This document shows, one piece after another, positions 44,408 through 54,300 of a stretch of DNA of 64,000 nucleotides (position 1 is the first letter of the stretch; every line of letters starts with the position of its first letter). The stretch spans positions 124,001-188,000 of the forward strand of contig JAQTNE010000001.1 of NCBI GenBank assembly GCA_028713975.1, in the 5' to 3' direction. The position numbers were made by a program, and so were the translations under genes. Below the pieces are notes generated by a model. That model was not told the DNA's origin. It saw nothing but the letters and a program-made list of their open reading frames with translations, and searched no databases. Origin of the DNA: Sulfuricella sp. (GTDB lineage: Bacteria > Pseudomonadota > Gammaproteobacteria > Burkholderiales > Sulfuricellaceae).

Positions 44408-45244
44408 ATGGAAACCCTGCCCAATGACTGGCTTGCGCTGCTGGCGCTGGTGTTCGTGCTGGGACTGAAGCACGGCTTCGATCCCGACCACCTCGCCACC
44501 ATCGACGGCCTGACCCGCTTCAACGCCGCCGCCAACAAACCCCGGCTGTCGCGCTGGTCGGGTCTGCTGTTCTCGCTCGGCCACGGCGCCGTGGTGATGG
44601 CGGTGGCCGTGCTGGTCGGCGTCGTCGCCAAGCGCTGGGTGATCCCTGCCTGGATCGAGGATCTGGGCGCATGGATTTCCATCCTGTTTCTGCTCGCGCT
44701 CGGCGCAGTCAACCTCCTTGCCGTCATCCGCGCCCGCCCCGGTCAAGTGGTGCGCATGGTCGGCCTGAAAGGCCGCTGGCTGGGGCGGTTGAGCCAAGCC
44801 AGCCATCCCGTGCTGATCGCCTGCGTCGGCGCGCTGTTCGCTCTTTCCTTCGACACCCTGAGCCAGACCGCGCTGTTCTCCCTGGCCGCGTCGAGCATGG
44901 CGGGATGGCTATTCTCAGTGGTGCTCGGCCTGGCCTTCATGCTCGGCATGATCGCCACCGACGGCATCAATGGCCTGTGGATTTCACATTTGCTCAACCG
45001 CGCCGACCAGCGCGCGCTGATTGCCTCGCGCGTGATGGGCCTGGCGGTGGGCGGCTTGAGCCTGCTGGTAGGGATATTCGGCATCGCCAAGGTCTTCTTC
45101 CCCGAAGTCGGCGCCCACACCGAAGGGCGCGAACTGCTGATGGGGCTGGCCGTGGTCGGCACCGTCGCAATAAGTTTCTATCTCGCGCTGCGCCTGTCGC
45201 CCCGGCAGAGTTCAGTACTCGCACCCATTCCTTCCGACAACTAA
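44408..45244 (+). CDS. Nickel/cobalt permease, NiCoT (HoxN/NixA) family
   Basis: A 278-residue inner-membrane permease with about seven to eight helices. The signature HGFDPDHLATIDGLTR fits the NiCoT HX4DH motif, and LFSLGHGAVV and LSFDTLSQTALF match the second and third family motifs. It probably imports Ni2+ for the two hydrogenases. AAGGA precedes the ATG. The NikR-like operator just upstream implies nickel repression. The TonB-dependent receptor gene follows 35 bp downstream. Confidence 0.9.
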   Translation: METLPNDWLALLALVFVLGLKHGFDPDHLATIDGLTRFNAAANKPRLSRWSGLLFSLGHGAVVMAVAVLVGVVAKRWVIPAWIEDLGAWISILFLLALGAVNLLAVIRARPGQVVRMVGLKGRWLGRLSQASHPVLIACVGALFALSFDTLSQTALFSLAASSMAGWLFSVVLGLAFMLGMIATDGINGLWISHLLNRADQRALIASRVMGLAVGGLSLLVGIFGIAKVFFPEVGAHTEGRELLMGLAVVGTVAISFYLALRLSPRQSSVLAPIPSDN

Positions 45245-45279
45245 ATTCAAATAATTTTCATCAATGGGATTTTTTTGCC

Positions 45280-47328
45280 ATGCGGTATGATAAAAATATT
45301 TTTCTTCTTACGATAGCGTTGATTGGCGGTTCCAATGCCACCGCCGGCGGCATCCAGACCCTGGAGGAAGTCGTGGTCAGGGATACCTCGGAAAATCTGG
45401 TCGGCATAGCGGATTCAGCGACCCAGGGCACGGTCACCGCCAAACAACTGGAGAACCGCCCGCTGCTGCGCCCCGGCGAAATTCTGGAAGCCGTGCCCGG
45501 CGTCATCATCACCCAGCACAGCGGCGACGGCAAAGCCAACCAGTACTTCCTGCGCGGCTTCAACCTCGACCACGGCACCGACCTGTCCATCAGCCTCGAC
45601 GGCATGCCGGTGAACATGCCGACCCACGCCCACGGCCAAGGTTATACCGACCTCAACTTTTTGATCCCGGAACTGGTCACCGGGATGCGCTACAAGAAAG
45701 GCCCCTACTACGCGGAGGAAGGCGATTTCTCGGCCGCGGGCGCGGTGCATGTCCGCTACGCGGACAAGCTGGAAAGCAGCATCGCCCAACTCGGGGCGGG
45801 CAGTTTCGGTTACCGCCGGATGCTGGCGGCAACCTCGCCGCAACTCGCCGACGGCAACCTGCTGATGGCGGTGGAAGCATTCCGCAACGACGGGCCGTGG
45901 GACAACCCGGAAGCCTACGGCAAGCTCAACGGCGTGTTGCGCTATAGCCGCGGCACGACGCAAAACGGCTTCAACCTCGCCGCCATGGCCTACCAGGCCG
46001 ACTGGAACAGCGCCGACCAGGTGCCGCAGCGCGCCCTGGACAGCGGCCTGATCTCGCGCTACGGCGCGATCGACCCGACCGATGGCGGCAAAACATACCG
46101 CTACAGCCTTTCCGGCAACTGGCGCGAAACCGGCAACGGCACAACGACCCAGGCCAGCGCCTACCTGATCGACTACCGCCTCAACCTGTTCTCCAACTTC
46201 ACCTACTTCCTCGACGACCCGCTCCACGGCGACCAGTTCGAGCAGGCCGACCGGCGCGTGGTGTCCGGCGGTGCGCTGAGCCACTCTTGGGCCGGCAAGT
46301 GGGGCAACCATGAGATCGAACACAGCGCGGGGGTACAGGCGCGCAACGACAACATCAGCGTCGGGCTTTATCACACCGAGGCGCAGCAACGCCTCGCTGT
46401 CACCCGCGCCGACCATGTCGTGCAGACCAGCCTGTCGCCTTACTATCAGGCAACGGTGCAGTGGAGCGAGCACTTTCGCAGCGTCGCCGGACTGCGCGGC
46501 GATTTCTACCGCTTCCATGTCGCCAGCAGCCTGGATGCCAATTCCGGCGATGTCAGCGACCATCTTGTCAGCCCGAAGCTGAGCCTGATCTTCGGGCCAT
46601 GGGACAAGACCGAGTATTACCTTAACCTCGGTGACGGCTTCCACAGCAACGACGCGCGCGGCGCCACCATTACCGTCGACCCGAAAACCCTCGACCCGGC
46701 GGACAAGGTGACGCCGCTGGTGCGCGCCACGGGAGCGGAAATCGGCGTCCGCACCGCGCTTCTTCCGGGCTGGCAAAGCGCGCTGGCGTTGTGGCGGCTG
46801 GATTCCGCCTCGGAACTGCTGTTTGTCGGCGATGCCGGCACCACCGAACCGAGCCGCCCGAGCCGCCGCACCGGCGTGGAGTGGGCCAACTATTACCAGC
46901 CCAATCCCTGGCTGACGCTGGACGCCGATCTGGCGATCTCACGGGCGCATTTCACCGATGACGACCCAGCCGGCAACCTGATCCCCGGCGCAATCGAAAA
47001 AACCTTTTCGGTCGGCGTATCGCTCGACGGCGAACGCGGCTGGCACGGCGGCATGCGCCTGCGCTACTTCGGCCCGCGCCCGCTGGTCGAGGACGACAGC
47101 GTGCGTTCCAAATCTTCCACCCTGGTCAACGCCCGCATCGGCTATAAGTTCGGCAAACAGTGGCAGGCCGCGCTGGATGCCTATAACCTGTTCAACCGCC
47201 AGGTCAGCGACATTGATTACTACTACACTTCGCGCCTGGCCGGCGAGCCCGCGGCAGGCGTGGCCGACATACACACCCACCCGGCAGAGCCGCGCGCGCT
47301 GCGCTTCAGCATCACTGCCCGGTTCTAG
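45280..47328 (+). CDS. TonB-dependent outer-membrane receptor, probable nickel uptake
   Basis: A 682-residue receptor with a signal peptide (about residues 1-22), a plug domain (LRPGEILEAVPGVIITQHSG, YFLRGFNLDHGTDL) and a beta-barrel ending in a C-terminal aromatic (ITARF) for BAM recognition. A TonB-box-like TLEEVVV lies just after the signal. ATG 45280 is used; longer in-frame sequence reads through the permease gene and is rejected. Cotranscription with the nickel permease and the NikR site suggests it imports a nickel complex across the outer membrane. The substrate is inferred, not shown. Confidence 0.9.
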   Translation: MRYDKNIFLLTIALIGGSNATAGGIQTLEEVVVRDTSENLVGIADSATQGTVTAKQLENRPLLRPGEILEAVPGVIITQHSGDGKANQYFLRGFNLDHGTDLSISLDGMPVNMPTHAHGQGYTDLNFLIPELVTGMRYKKGPYYAEEGDFSAAGAVHVRYADKLESSIAQLGAGSFGYRRMLAATSPQLADGNLLMAVEAFRNDGPWDNPEAYGKLNGVLRYSRGTTQNGFNLAAMAYQADWNSADQVPQRALDSGLISRYGAIDPTDGGKTYRYSLSGNWRETGNGTTTQASAYLIDYRLNLFSNFTYFLDDPLHGDQFEQADRRVVSGGALSHSWAGKWGNHEIEHSAGVQARNDNISVGLYHTEAQQRLAVTRADHVVQTSLSPYYQATVQWSEHFRSVAGLRGDFYRFHVASSLDANSGDVSDHLVSPKLSLIFGPWDKTEYYLNLGDGFHSNDARGATITVDPKTLDPADKVTPLVRATGAEIGVRTALLPGWQSALALWRLDSASELLFVGDAGTTEPSRPSRRTGVEWANYYQPNPWLTLDADLAISRAHFTDDDPAGNLIPGAIEKTFSVGVSLDGERGWHGGMRLRYFGPRPLVEDDSVRSKSSTLVNARIGYKFGKQWQAALDAYNLFNRQVSDIDYYYTSRLAGEPAAGVADIHTHPAEPRALRFSITARF

Positions 47329-47388
47329 CAGGGGGTTATGCTATCCTGATGTGCGTTATCGCACCCAGAAGCCTGCCGGGAAAAAGTC

Positions 47389-48450
47389 ATGCCAAAACAT
47401 ATCAAGCGCTCAAAGAAAGCCGGCCTGCCGCCCGGTTCGCTGATTCATATTGGGGAAAAACGCAGCGAGAAAAGCCGAATCCGGCTGATTGGTTACGACG
47501 AAGCCAATTACATCGACAAAGAGACGGAGACCAAGGAGGACTATTGTGCCGCCAAGGTAGCAACGACCGGCATCGCCTGGATCAATGTAGAAGGCATCCA
47601 GCAGATCGAGCCGCTGCAAAAAATCGGCGATTGCTTCGGACTCCATCCGCTGGTGCTGGAAGACATCATGAACGCCGACCAGCGCCCGAAGATGGAAGAT
47701 TTTGGCGACTATGTTTTTATCGTTCTGAAGATGCTGTCCTTCGACCGTCATGGCGGCATCGTCGCCGAACAACTGAGCCTGGTTGTAGGACAAAATTTCC
47801 TGCTTTCCTTCCGCGAGCAGGAGAGCGGAATTTTCAACCCGATCATCGAGCGGATCAAGAACGCCAAGGGTCTCATCCGCAAGGGCGGCACGGATTACCT
47901 CGCCCACGCCCTGCTCGACGCGGTGGTCGACCATTATTTCGTCGCGCTGGAAAAGATGGAAGAGGAAATCGACCGGCTTGAAGAAGATGTCATCGCCAAC
48001 GCCACACCGAAAACCCTGCAAAAAATCCACAAGCTCAGGCGCGACCTGATCTTCCTGCGCAAAGCCGTGCTCCCTTTCCGCAGCGTAATCAGCGCCCTGG
48101 AACGCGGCGAATCGCCATTTTTCCAGCAGGCGTCACGCATCTATTTGCGCGACATCTACGACCATACCGTCCACATCATCGACTCGCTCGAAACCTTCCG
48201 CGATCTCGCCACCGGCCTGCTCGACATCTATTTGTCCAGCGTCAGCAACCGCATGAATTCAGTAATGCGGGTACTCGCGGTAATCGCCACCATTTTCATG
48301 CCGCTGACCTTCCTCGCCGGGCTTTATGGCATGAACTTCAAATACATGCCGGAACTGGAGTGGCGCTGGGGCTATCCGGCGGTGCTGCTGCTGATGGCGA
48401 CCGTCGGCGTCGGGATGCAGGTCTATTTCCGCAAAAAAAACTGGCTATAG
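47389..48450 (+). CDS. corA: CorA-family Mg2+/Co2+/Ni2+ channel
   Basis: A 353-residue protein with a large cytoplasmic N-terminal domain, a long helix (about 230-300) and two C-terminal transmembrane helices; the first ends with the diagnostic GMN (LYGMNFKYMPELEW). The basic C-terminus (RKKNWL) is typical. It transports Mg2+, or Co2+ and Ni2+. It follows the TonB receptor by 60 bp, so a nickel connection is possible, but it may be a separate housekeeping gene. Confidence 0.94.
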   Translation: MPKHIKRSKKAGLPPGSLIHIGEKRSEKSRIRLIGYDEANYIDKETETKEDYCAAKVATTGIAWINVEGIQQIEPLQKIGDCFGLHPLVLEDIMNADQRPKMEDFGDYVFIVLKMLSFDRHGGIVAEQLSLVVGQNFLLSFREQESGIFNPIIERIKNAKGLIRKGGTDYLAHALLDAVVDHYFVALEKMEEEIDRLEEDVIANATPKTLQKIHKLRRDLIFLRKAVLPFRSVISALERGESPFFQQASRIYLRDIYDHTVHIIDSLETFRDLATGLLDIYLSSVSNRMNSVMRVLAVIATIFMPLTFLAGLYGMNFKYMPELEWRWGYPAVLLLMATVGVGMQVYFRKKNWL

Positions 48451-48535
48451 CACGGCAACCGGGCGGCGCTGCCGGGAATCGGCACACTGCCCGGTCATGC
48501 TAGAATAAATCCATTCCATTATATCGACTCAACCC

Positions 48536-49810
48536 ATGCCACAAACCACCCACAGCCTGCTGGTCAACTTTATTGACGACCTGGATCAAACCATCATTCT
48601 GTGGCAACTGGCCATTCTGCTGCCCAGTCTGGCGTTCTCCTGGGGGTTCACCCGCCTGTTGAGAAGCCGCATGCCGAAGTCGGAGGGGGCATTGAAGGTC
48701 GGCCTGGGCGGCGTTTCCCGCCTGGCTTTCCCGCTGATCGCGCTATTGCTGGTGGTGATCGGCAAGACCGTACTCAAGAACTGGCATTCCGTCAACCTGC
48801 TGAACATCGCCGTTTCCCTGCTGCTGGCACTGGCGCTGGTTCGCTTGGCCGTCTACACCTTGCGCAAAATTTTTGCTCCGAGCGGCTGGCTTCACAGCTC
48901 CGAGCGTTTTATTGCCACGGCTATCTGGGTCGGGCTCACCTTGCACCTCACCGGTTTCCTGCCGGAAATCTTGGATGCCATGGACGAGATCAGCTTTCAT
49001 GCCGGCAAACAGAAAATTTCGCTGCTCATCATTTTGAGCGGCATACTCTCCGTCGCCGTTACCGTTCTGGCGGCGATGTGGCTGGGAAGCGCGCTGGAAA
49101 GCCGGGTAATGAACGCGGAAAACCTGGAAATGAATCTGCGCGTGGTGCTGTCCAAGCTGATCCGCGCCGCACTGGTCGTGCTCGGCGTTCTGGTCGCCCT
49201 GCCGCTGGCCGGCATCGACATCACCGTGCTTTCGGTATTCGGCGGCGCATTGGGCGTCGGCATCGGCTTCGGCCTGCAAAAAATCGCCAGCAACTACGTC
49301 AGCGGCTTCATCATCCTGCTCGACAAATCCATCCATCCCGGCGATTCCCTGACCGTGGATGGACGTTTCGGCACGGTTTCAAAACTAACCACCCGCTATA
49401 TGGTACTGCGTAGCGGCGACGGCACCGAGGCGATCATTCCCAACGAAACCCTGATCAGTTCCACTGTCATCAACCACTCCTACTCCGACCGCCAGATGCG
49501 CCTCGCCATTCCGGTGCAGGTAGGCTATCAAAGCGACCTGGAACAGGCCATGAGCATCATGCGGCAGGCGGCGGGAAACCACCCGCGCGTGCTCAAGAAG
49601 CCGGCGCCAAAAACCTTTCTCAAGGCCTTCGGCGACAACGGCATCGACCTCGAGCTGGGTATCTGGATCGACGACCCGGAAGAAGGCCAGCTCAGTCTGA
49701 AATCGGACATCAATCTGGAAATCTGGCGCAAATTCCAGCAAGCCGGCATTGAAATTCCCTTCCCGCAACGCGACATCCGCATTATCAGCGGCGAACAGCC
49801 GCACACCTGA
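48536..49810 (+). CDS. MscS-family mechanosensitive channel
   Basis: A 424-residue inner-membrane channel with about five helices before the MscS pore helix (ALGVGIGFGLQKIASNYVSGF) and a C-terminal vestibule domain (GRFGTVSKLTTRYMVLRSGDG, IIPNETLISSTVINHSYSDR). It releases osmolytes under hypo-osmotic stress. It lies about 85 bp after corA, same strand. Confidence 0.93.
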   Translation: MPQTTHSLLVNFIDDLDQTIILWQLAILLPSLAFSWGFTRLLRSRMPKSEGALKVGLGGVSRLAFPLIALLLVVIGKTVLKNWHSVNLLNIAVSLLLALALVRLAVYTLRKIFAPSGWLHSSERFIATAIWVGLTLHLTGFLPEILDAMDEISFHAGKQKISLLIILSGILSVAVTVLAAMWLGSALESRVMNAENLEMNLRVVLSKLIRAALVVLGVLVALPLAGIDITVLSVFGGALGVGIGFGLQKIASNYVSGFIILLDKSIHPGDSLTVDGRFGTVSKLTTRYMVLRSGDGTEAIIPNETLISSTVINHSYSDRQMRLAIPVQVGYQSDLEQAMSIMRQAAGNHPRVLKKPAPKTFLKAFGDNGIDLELGIWIDDPEEGQLSLKSDINLEIWRKFQQAGIEIPFPQRDIRIISGEQPHT

Positions 49811-49899
49811 CATCCAGCCAGCTTGACAGCTTCCGCGCTTTATTCCCGACTGTTTTAGTATAGAATAGCCCCTGGCTATTTTGAAAAGGAATAAACCCC

Positions 49900-50652
49900 A
49901 TGTTCTCAGGCATGCTGGATCTACCGTGGTGGGGGCTGATACTGGCCGCGCTGGGGCTGACACACGTCACCATCGCCAGCGTTACCATTTTTTTACATCG
50001 CCATCAGGCGCACCGGGCACTGGAACTGCACCTGCTGGTCAGCCATTTTTTTCGTTTCTGGCTGTGGCTCACCACCGGCATGGTGACGCGCGAATGGGTC
50101 GCAGTGCACCGCAAGCACCACGCCAAATGCGAAACCGCCCATGACCCGCACAGCCCGCAAATCCTCGGCATCAACAGCGTGCTGTGGGGCGGAGCGTTGC
50201 TTTATCGCAGCGCAAGCGGCAACTCCGAAACCATCGCGGCTTACGGTCGCGGCACGCCCGACGACTGGCTGGAGCGCCACCTTTATGCACCGCACAACGG
50301 TCTCGGCATCGTGCTCATGGCCCTGCTCGATGTCGCCCTGTTCGGCGCCGTGCCCGGCACCCTGATTTTTGGCGTGCAAATGGTCTGGATCCCATTCTGG
50401 GCGGCGGGCGTGATCAATGGCATCGGCCACTGGTGGGGTTACCGCAACTTCGCCAGCCCCGACCAGAGCCGCAACATCCTGCCCTGGGGCATCCTGATCG
50501 GCGGCGAGGAACTGCACAACAACCACCATGCCTATGCCGGTTCGGCGCGGCTATCGAACAAATGGTACGAATTCGACATCGGCTGGGCTTATATCCGCAT
50601 GCTGGCCCTGGCCGGGCTGGCGCAGGTGAAGAACGTAGCGCCGAGAACATAA
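49900..50652 (+). CDS. Membrane fatty acid desaturase (acyl-lipid / acyl-CoA type)
   Basis: A 250-residue di-iron membrane desaturase. Three His boxes are visible: HRHQAHR, HRKHH and HNNHH, with HWWGYRNF between. Four hydrophobic segments. It probably introduces a cis double bond into acyl chains using O2, which fits an aerobic host. Same strand as mscS, 89 bp downstream, and ended by a bidirectional terminator. Confidence 0.92.
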   Translation: MFSGMLDLPWWGLILAALGLTHVTIASVTIFLHRHQAHRALELHLLVSHFFRFWLWLTTGMVTREWVAVHRKHHAKCETAHDPHSPQILGINSVLWGGALLYRSASGNSETIAAYGRGTPDDWLERHLYAPHNGLGIVLMALLDVALFGAVPGTLIFGVQMVWIPFWAAGVINGIGHWWGYRNFASPDQSRNILPWGILIGGEELHNNHHAYAGSARLSNKWYEFDIGWAYIRMLALAGLAQVKNVAPRT

Positions 50653-50673
50653 CCAGGACGAAATCCGGGCAAC

Positions 50674-50699
50674 AAAAAACCCGCCGCAGCGGGTTTTTT
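50674..50699. terminator. Bidirectional terminator between the desaturase gene and rpmG
   Basis: AAAAAACCCGC / GCGGGTTTTTT stem with a 4-nt CGCA loop; A- and T-tracts on both sides let it serve the rightward desaturase and leftward rpmBG transcripts. Confidence 0.92.
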
Positions 50700-50724
50700 G
50701 TTGGGTAACGCCAAGAGAAACCGC

Positions 50725-50892
50725 TTACTTCAGCTTGGTTTCCTTGTAGTCCACATGCTTGCGCGCCACCGGATCAAATTTCTTGATCAACATCTTTTCC
50801 GGCATGGTGCGCTTGTTCTTGTCGGTAGTATAAAAGTGACCGGTTCCCGCAGTGGATTCCAGTTTGATTTTTTCGCGTCCGCCTTTAGCCAT
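50725..50892 (-). CDS. rpmG: 50S ribosomal protein L33
   Basis: A 55-residue basic ribosomal protein ([20 protein letters not shown] ... VDYKETKLK) read on the minus strand. It lacks the zinc-binding cysteines, so it is the C-minus type. It follows rpmB by 11 bp, the standard rpmB-rpmG operon. Confidence 0.97.
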   Translation of the reverse strand: MAKGGREKIKLESTAGTGHFYTTDKNKRTMPEKMLIKKFDPVARKHVDYKETKLK

Positions 50893-50903
50893 TTCTCAGC
50901 CCC

Positions 50904-51140
50904 TTAAATGGATTCGCCGCGAGCACGCAGCTTGGCCAGCACGGCATCAATGCCGTTCTTGTCGATAGTACGCAGAGCCGCGCACGAAACGCGCATGCTC
51001 ACCCAACGGTTTTCGCTTTCAACCCAGAACTTGCGGTTTTGCAGATTCGGCAGAAAACGGCGCTTTGTCCTGTTGTTGGCGTGGGAAACATTATTCCCTG
51101 ACATCGGCTTCTTGCCGGTGATCTTGCATACGCGTGCCAT
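50904..51140 (-). CDS. rpmB: 50S ribosomal protein L28
   Basis: A 78-residue ribosomal protein: [20 protein letters not shown], then [12 protein letters not shown]. Full length for the proteobacterial form. First gene of rpmB-rpmG; radC lies about 145 bp upstream on the same strand. Confidence 0.98.
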   Translation of the reverse strand: MARVCKITGKKPMSGNNVSHANNRTKRRFLPNLQNRKFWVESENRWVSMRVSCAALRTIDKNGIDAVLAKLRARGESI

Positions 51141-51285
51141 GGTGTTGCTCCAAGAATAGAATTACGAAAAACGCGATTTATACCATATTTTTGCGGGACA
51201 ACTCAAGACAAAATTTCATCCAGCCTAAAAAACCCTGCTCCATCAATGAAATAAAATCGCCGCAAAACACGCTTCCGGCAGGCCA

Positions 51286-51960
51286 CTAGAGCAGCCCACG
51301 CTCCGCAAACGACAGAAAACCGCCACCGGCAACGATAAAATGATCGAGCACCCGGACATCCACCAGCATCAGCGCACTTTTCAGCGCCTGCGTTAGGGCT
51401 TGGTCGGCGTGGCTCGGTTCTGCCAGGCCGGAAGGATGGTTATGAGCGAGGATTACTGCGGCTGAATTGTGGTGCAATGCACGCTTGACCACTTCGCGCG
51501 GATAAACGCTGGTTTGGGTGAGCGTGCCGCGAAACAGTTCCTCGCTCGCCACGACCCGGTTTTGCGCATCCATGAACAGCACCATGAATACCTCGTGGGG
51601 CAAGCCCTGCAACTTGAGCCGCAAATAATCGCGCACGGCTTGCGGCGAAGACAGCGCATCGCGCTGCGCCATCTCCTCGTGCAAGGCACGCTTCGCCATT
51701 TCCAGCACGGCCTGCAACTGCGCGTATTTCGCGGCACCCATGCCGTGCATCTGACAAAATTCCTTTTCTCCTGCCGCAAACAGTGCAGCCAAACTGCCAA
51801 AGTGGGCCAGCAGATCGCGCGCCAGATCCACCGCACTTTTCCCGACCACGCCAGTGCGCAAAAAAATCGCCAGCAGTTCCGCTTCGGAAAGCGCCGCCGC
51901 ACCGTTCTTCAGGAGTTTTTCTCTGGGTCGCTCACCTTCGGGCCAGTCCGTTATCGCCAT
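51286..51960 (-). CDS. radC: RadC / JAB-domain protein
   Basis: A 224-residue protein with an N-terminal helix-hairpin-helix region ([21 protein letters not shown]) and a C-terminal MPN/JAB domain with the metal motif [29 protein letters not shown] is the usual N-terminus. The biological role is unresolved; the repair name is historical. Divergent from coaBC with 38 bp between. Confidence 0.96.
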   Translation of the reverse strand: MAITDWPEGERPREKLLKNGAAALSEAELLAIFLRTGVVGKSAVDLARDLLAHFGSLAALFAAGEKEFCQMHGMGAAKYAQLQAVLEMAKRALHEEMAQRDALSSPQAVRDYLRLKLQGLPHEVFMVLFMDAQNRVVASEELFRGTLTQTSVYPREVVKRALHHNSAAVILAHNHPSGLAEPSHADQALTQALKSALMLVDVRVLDHFIVAGGGFLSFAERGLL

Positions 51961-51998
51961 GACAAATTCTTTTTATTTCAAGTAGAATTAGGAACATT

Positions 51999-53213
51999 AT
52001 GATCGATCTAATTCCCGAAGTGGCAACAAAACGCCTGGTGCTCGGCGTCACCGGCGGCGTCGCCGCCTACAAGGCGGCTGAGCTCGTACGCCTGCTGGTA
52101 AAGAACGGCATCGAGGTGCAGGTGGTGATGACCGAGGCCGCCCGCCACTTCGTCGGCCCGGCCACCTTCCAGGCACTCTCCGGCAAGCCGGTACTGACCG
52201 ACCTGTGGGATGGCGGCAGCACCAACGGTATGACGCATATCGACCTCACGCGCAACGCCGATGCCGTGCTGATCGCCCCCGCCAGCGCCGACTTCCTCGC
52301 CAAGTTGGCGCACGGCGCGGCGGACGACCTGCTTTCCACCCTCTGCCTGGCACGTTCCTGTCCGCTGCTGGTCGCGCCGGCGATGAACCGTGAAATGTGG
52401 GGCAACCCCGCCACCCAGCGCAACATCCTGCAACTGAAGCGCGACGGCGTGGCCATCTTCGGCCCGGACAGTGGCCCCCAAGCTTGCGGCGAAACCGGCA
52501 TGGGGCGGATGGTGGAGCCGCAAACGCTGGTCGAGAATATCGACTCGTTCTGGTACCCCAAGCGGCTGCAAGGCAAGCGCGTGCTGATCACCGCCGGCCC
52601 GACCTTCGAGGCCATCGACGCGGTGCGCGGCATCACCAACCTGAGCTCAGGCAAGATGGGTTATGCCGTCGCCCGCGCAGCCATCGAAGCCGGCGCCTCT
52701 GTCACGCTGATCTCCGGCCCGACCTGTTTGACACCACCGTCGGCGGCAAAAACCCTCGCCGTCACCAGCGCCCAGCAAATGCTGGAAGCGGTTAACGGCG
52801 TGATCGCCGATGCCGATATTTTCATCAGCGTCGCCGCGGTCGCCGACTATTACGTGCTCAACCCGAGCGAACAGAAGATCAAAAAAGACGCGCACATTTT
52901 CACGCTGGAACTCGCGCCCAATCCGGATATCGTAGCGAACGTGATGAACTTGCCCGACCCGCCGTTCTGCGTCGGCTTTGCGGCAGAAAGCGAAAATCTT
53001 TACGAATTTGCCGAGGCCAAGCGCAAGCGCAAAAACCTGCCGCTCCTGGCCGCCAACCTGGTGCAGGACGCCATCGGCAGCGACCAAAGCGAACTGATCC
53101 TGTTCGACGACGAAGGCGCTCACCCGCTGCAGCGTGCACCGAAAATTGAACTGGCACGCCAGTTGATCGAACACATCGCCAAGCTCTACCACAAGGAAAG
53201 AGGGCAAAACTGA
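51999..53213 (+). CDS. coaBC: Bifunctional phosphopantothenoylcysteine decarboxylase / phosphopantothenate-cysteine ligase
   Basis: A 404-residue CoA biosynthesis enzyme. The N-terminal flavin-dependent CoaC part has [18 protein letters not shown], the catalytic His region [10 protein letters not shown] and [14 protein letters not shown]; the C-terminal CoaB part starts at [17 protein letters not shown] and includes ISVAAVADY. Start ATG 51999 has AGGA upstream. dut begins 1 bp after its stop, a common coaBC-dut operon. Confidence 0.97.
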   Translation: MIDLIPEVATKRLVLGVTGGVAAYKAAELVRLLVKNGIEVQVVMTEAARHFVGPATFQALSGKPVLTDLWDGGSTNGMTHIDLTRNADAVLIAPASADFLAKLAHGAADDLLSTLCLARSCPLLVAPAMNREMWGNPATQRNILQLKRDGVAIFGPDSGPQACGETGMGRMVEPQTLVENIDSFWYPKRLQGKRVLITAGPTFEAIDAVRGITNLSSGKMGYAVARAAIEAGASVTLISGPTCLTPPSAAKTLAVTSAQQMLEAVNGVIADADIFISVAAVADYYVLNPSEQKIKKDAHIFTLELAPNPDIVANVMNLPDPPFCVGFAAESENLYEFAEAKRKRKNLPLLAANLVQDAIGSDQSELILFDDEGAHPLQRAPKIELARQLIEHIAKLYHKERGQN

Positions 53214-53214
53214 A

Positions 53215-53676
53215 ATGAAAAAAACCCTGAAAACCGTTGACGTCAAAATCCTCGACGAACGCCTCAAGCAACACCCGCCCTGCTACGCCACTCCCGGCGC
53301 GGCGGGTCTAGACTTGCGCGCCTGCACCGAGCATGTGATCACCATCCATCCGGGACAAACCGAACTCATCCCCACCGGCATCGCCATTCACCTGCGCGAC
53401 CCCGGCATGGCAGCGATGATCCTGCCGCGCTCCGGCCTCGGCCACAAACACGGCATCGTACTCGGCAACCTGGTCGGCCTGATCGACTCGGACTACCAAG
53501 GCCAGCTCTTCGTCTCCTGCTGGAACCGCGGCCAGACGCCATTCATCCTCAACCCGCTGGAGCGCATCGCACAGATGGTAATCGTGCCGGTGATCCACGC
53601 CGAATTCAACGTGGTGGAAAATTTTGAGGAAAGTGATCGTGGTGAGGGTGGGTTTGGTAGTACGGGAAGACATTGA
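53215..53676 (+). CDS. dut: dUTP diphosphatase
   Basis: A 153-residue trimeric dUTPase, hydrolysing dUTP to dUMP and PPi. The five motifs are present: [45 protein letters not shown] and the C-terminal [11 protein letters not shown]. It begins ATGAAA directly after coaBC. Confidence 0.97.
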   Translation: MKKTLKTVDVKILDERLKQHPPCYATPGAAGLDLRACTEHVITIHPGQTELIPTGIAIHLRDPGMAAMILPRSGLGHKHGIVLGNLVGLIDSDYQGQLFVSCWNRGQTPFILNPLERIAQMVIVPVIHAEFNVVENFEESDRGEGGFGSTGRH

Positions 53677-53700
53677 GATGGCTGAATCTCGCTAGCCCGC

Positions 53701-53735
53701 GTAGGACGCAATAACCAACGGGCATTGCGCCCTAC
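53701..53735. repeat. Dispersed hairpin repeat after dut
   Basis: GTAGGACGCAAT / ATTGCGCCCTAC arms (one mismatch) around an 11-nt loop. This resembles an intergenic GTAGGGCGCAAT...ATTGCGCC element common in proteobacteria. No T-run follows, so it is not a typical terminator. Confidence 0.7.
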
Positions 53736-53742
53736 AATTCTG

Positions 53743-54114
53743 CTAACGACCTCGCGGGCCACCACCCATTCCACCACCGGGGCCCATCATTCCGCCACCC
53801 ATACCGCCGCCCGGCCCCATACCGCCACCCATCGCAGGCGGCACATCCGGCAAGGTCACGCCTTTCTCCTTGGCGCGCACCTTCATCTGCTCGTGGTGTT
53901 CGGCGCGGATTTTTTCGCGCTCTTCCGGGGTTTTTGCGGCACGCATTTTGGCGCGATAAGCAACGCGCTCTTCCCGCGTCATCAACTGCGAACCGTAAAC
54001 CATTTCCTGCTGGCGAGCCTGCGCCTGCGGCTTTGCCGTTTCTTCGGCAACGGCGACTGGAGAGGCAACGGCGATTCCCGCCGCAATCGGTAACAACCAT
54101 AATGTCTTAAGCAT
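53743..54114 (-). CDS. Small exported protein with a Gly/Met-rich tail
   Basis: A 123-residue protein: signal peptide (residues 1-22, VASPVAVA-EE), a charged helical middle (LMTREERVAYRAKMRAAKT, then PEEREKIRAEHHEQMKVRAK) and a low-complexity tail of GGGMGPGGGMGGG units ending PRGR. The middle region belongs to a family of uncharacterised periplasmic proteins that loosely recalls Spy/CpxP helices. Stop and neighbours suggest a single-gene unit between convergent dut and the addA-like gene. Metal binding by the Gly/Met tail is only a guess. Confidence 0.8.
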   Translation of the reverse strand: MLKTLWLLPIAAGIAVASPVAVAEETAKPQAQARQQEMVYGSQLMTREERVAYRAKMRAAKTPEEREKIRAEHHEQMKVRAKEKGVTLPDVPPAMGGGMGPGGGMGGGMMGPGGGMGGGPRGR

Positions 54115-54267
54115 CGTCTATCTCCTTAAGTTGTACGAAAATTCGATTAATTCACCTACCGTTTCATTATAGTTAAGATTATGAAACCTGCTTGCGGCGT
54201 GATGGCGGACGGTGCGCATGGCGTGCCCTACGTGCTACGAGCCGATTTGCAAGGGAACGATCAGGCA

Positions 54268-54286
54268 GGGTGCGCCTCACGCACCC
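54268..54286. repeat. Hairpin GGGTGCG / CGCACCC
   Basis: 7-bp perfect arms with a 5-nt loop, 15 bp beyond the stop of the leftward addA-like gene. The surrounding 54190-54300 sequence (CGGACGGTGCGCATGG, GTGCCCTACG) looks like further copies of common intergenic repeats. Followed by TTATTGTT on the plus strand only. Confidence 0.5.
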
Positions 54287-54300
54287 TTATTGTTGGGCAC

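Noticed and set aside
44671-45279. Long N-terminal extension of the TonB receptor through the nickel permease gene
   Set aside because: The segment overlaps the permease out of frame and is low-complexity Arg/Pro-rich; the true signal peptide begins at 45280.
54190-54300. Short plus-strand gene beginning near 54192
   Set aside because: It overlaps the end of the addA-like gene and consists of dispersed repeat sequence; no ribosome-binding site or family resemblance.
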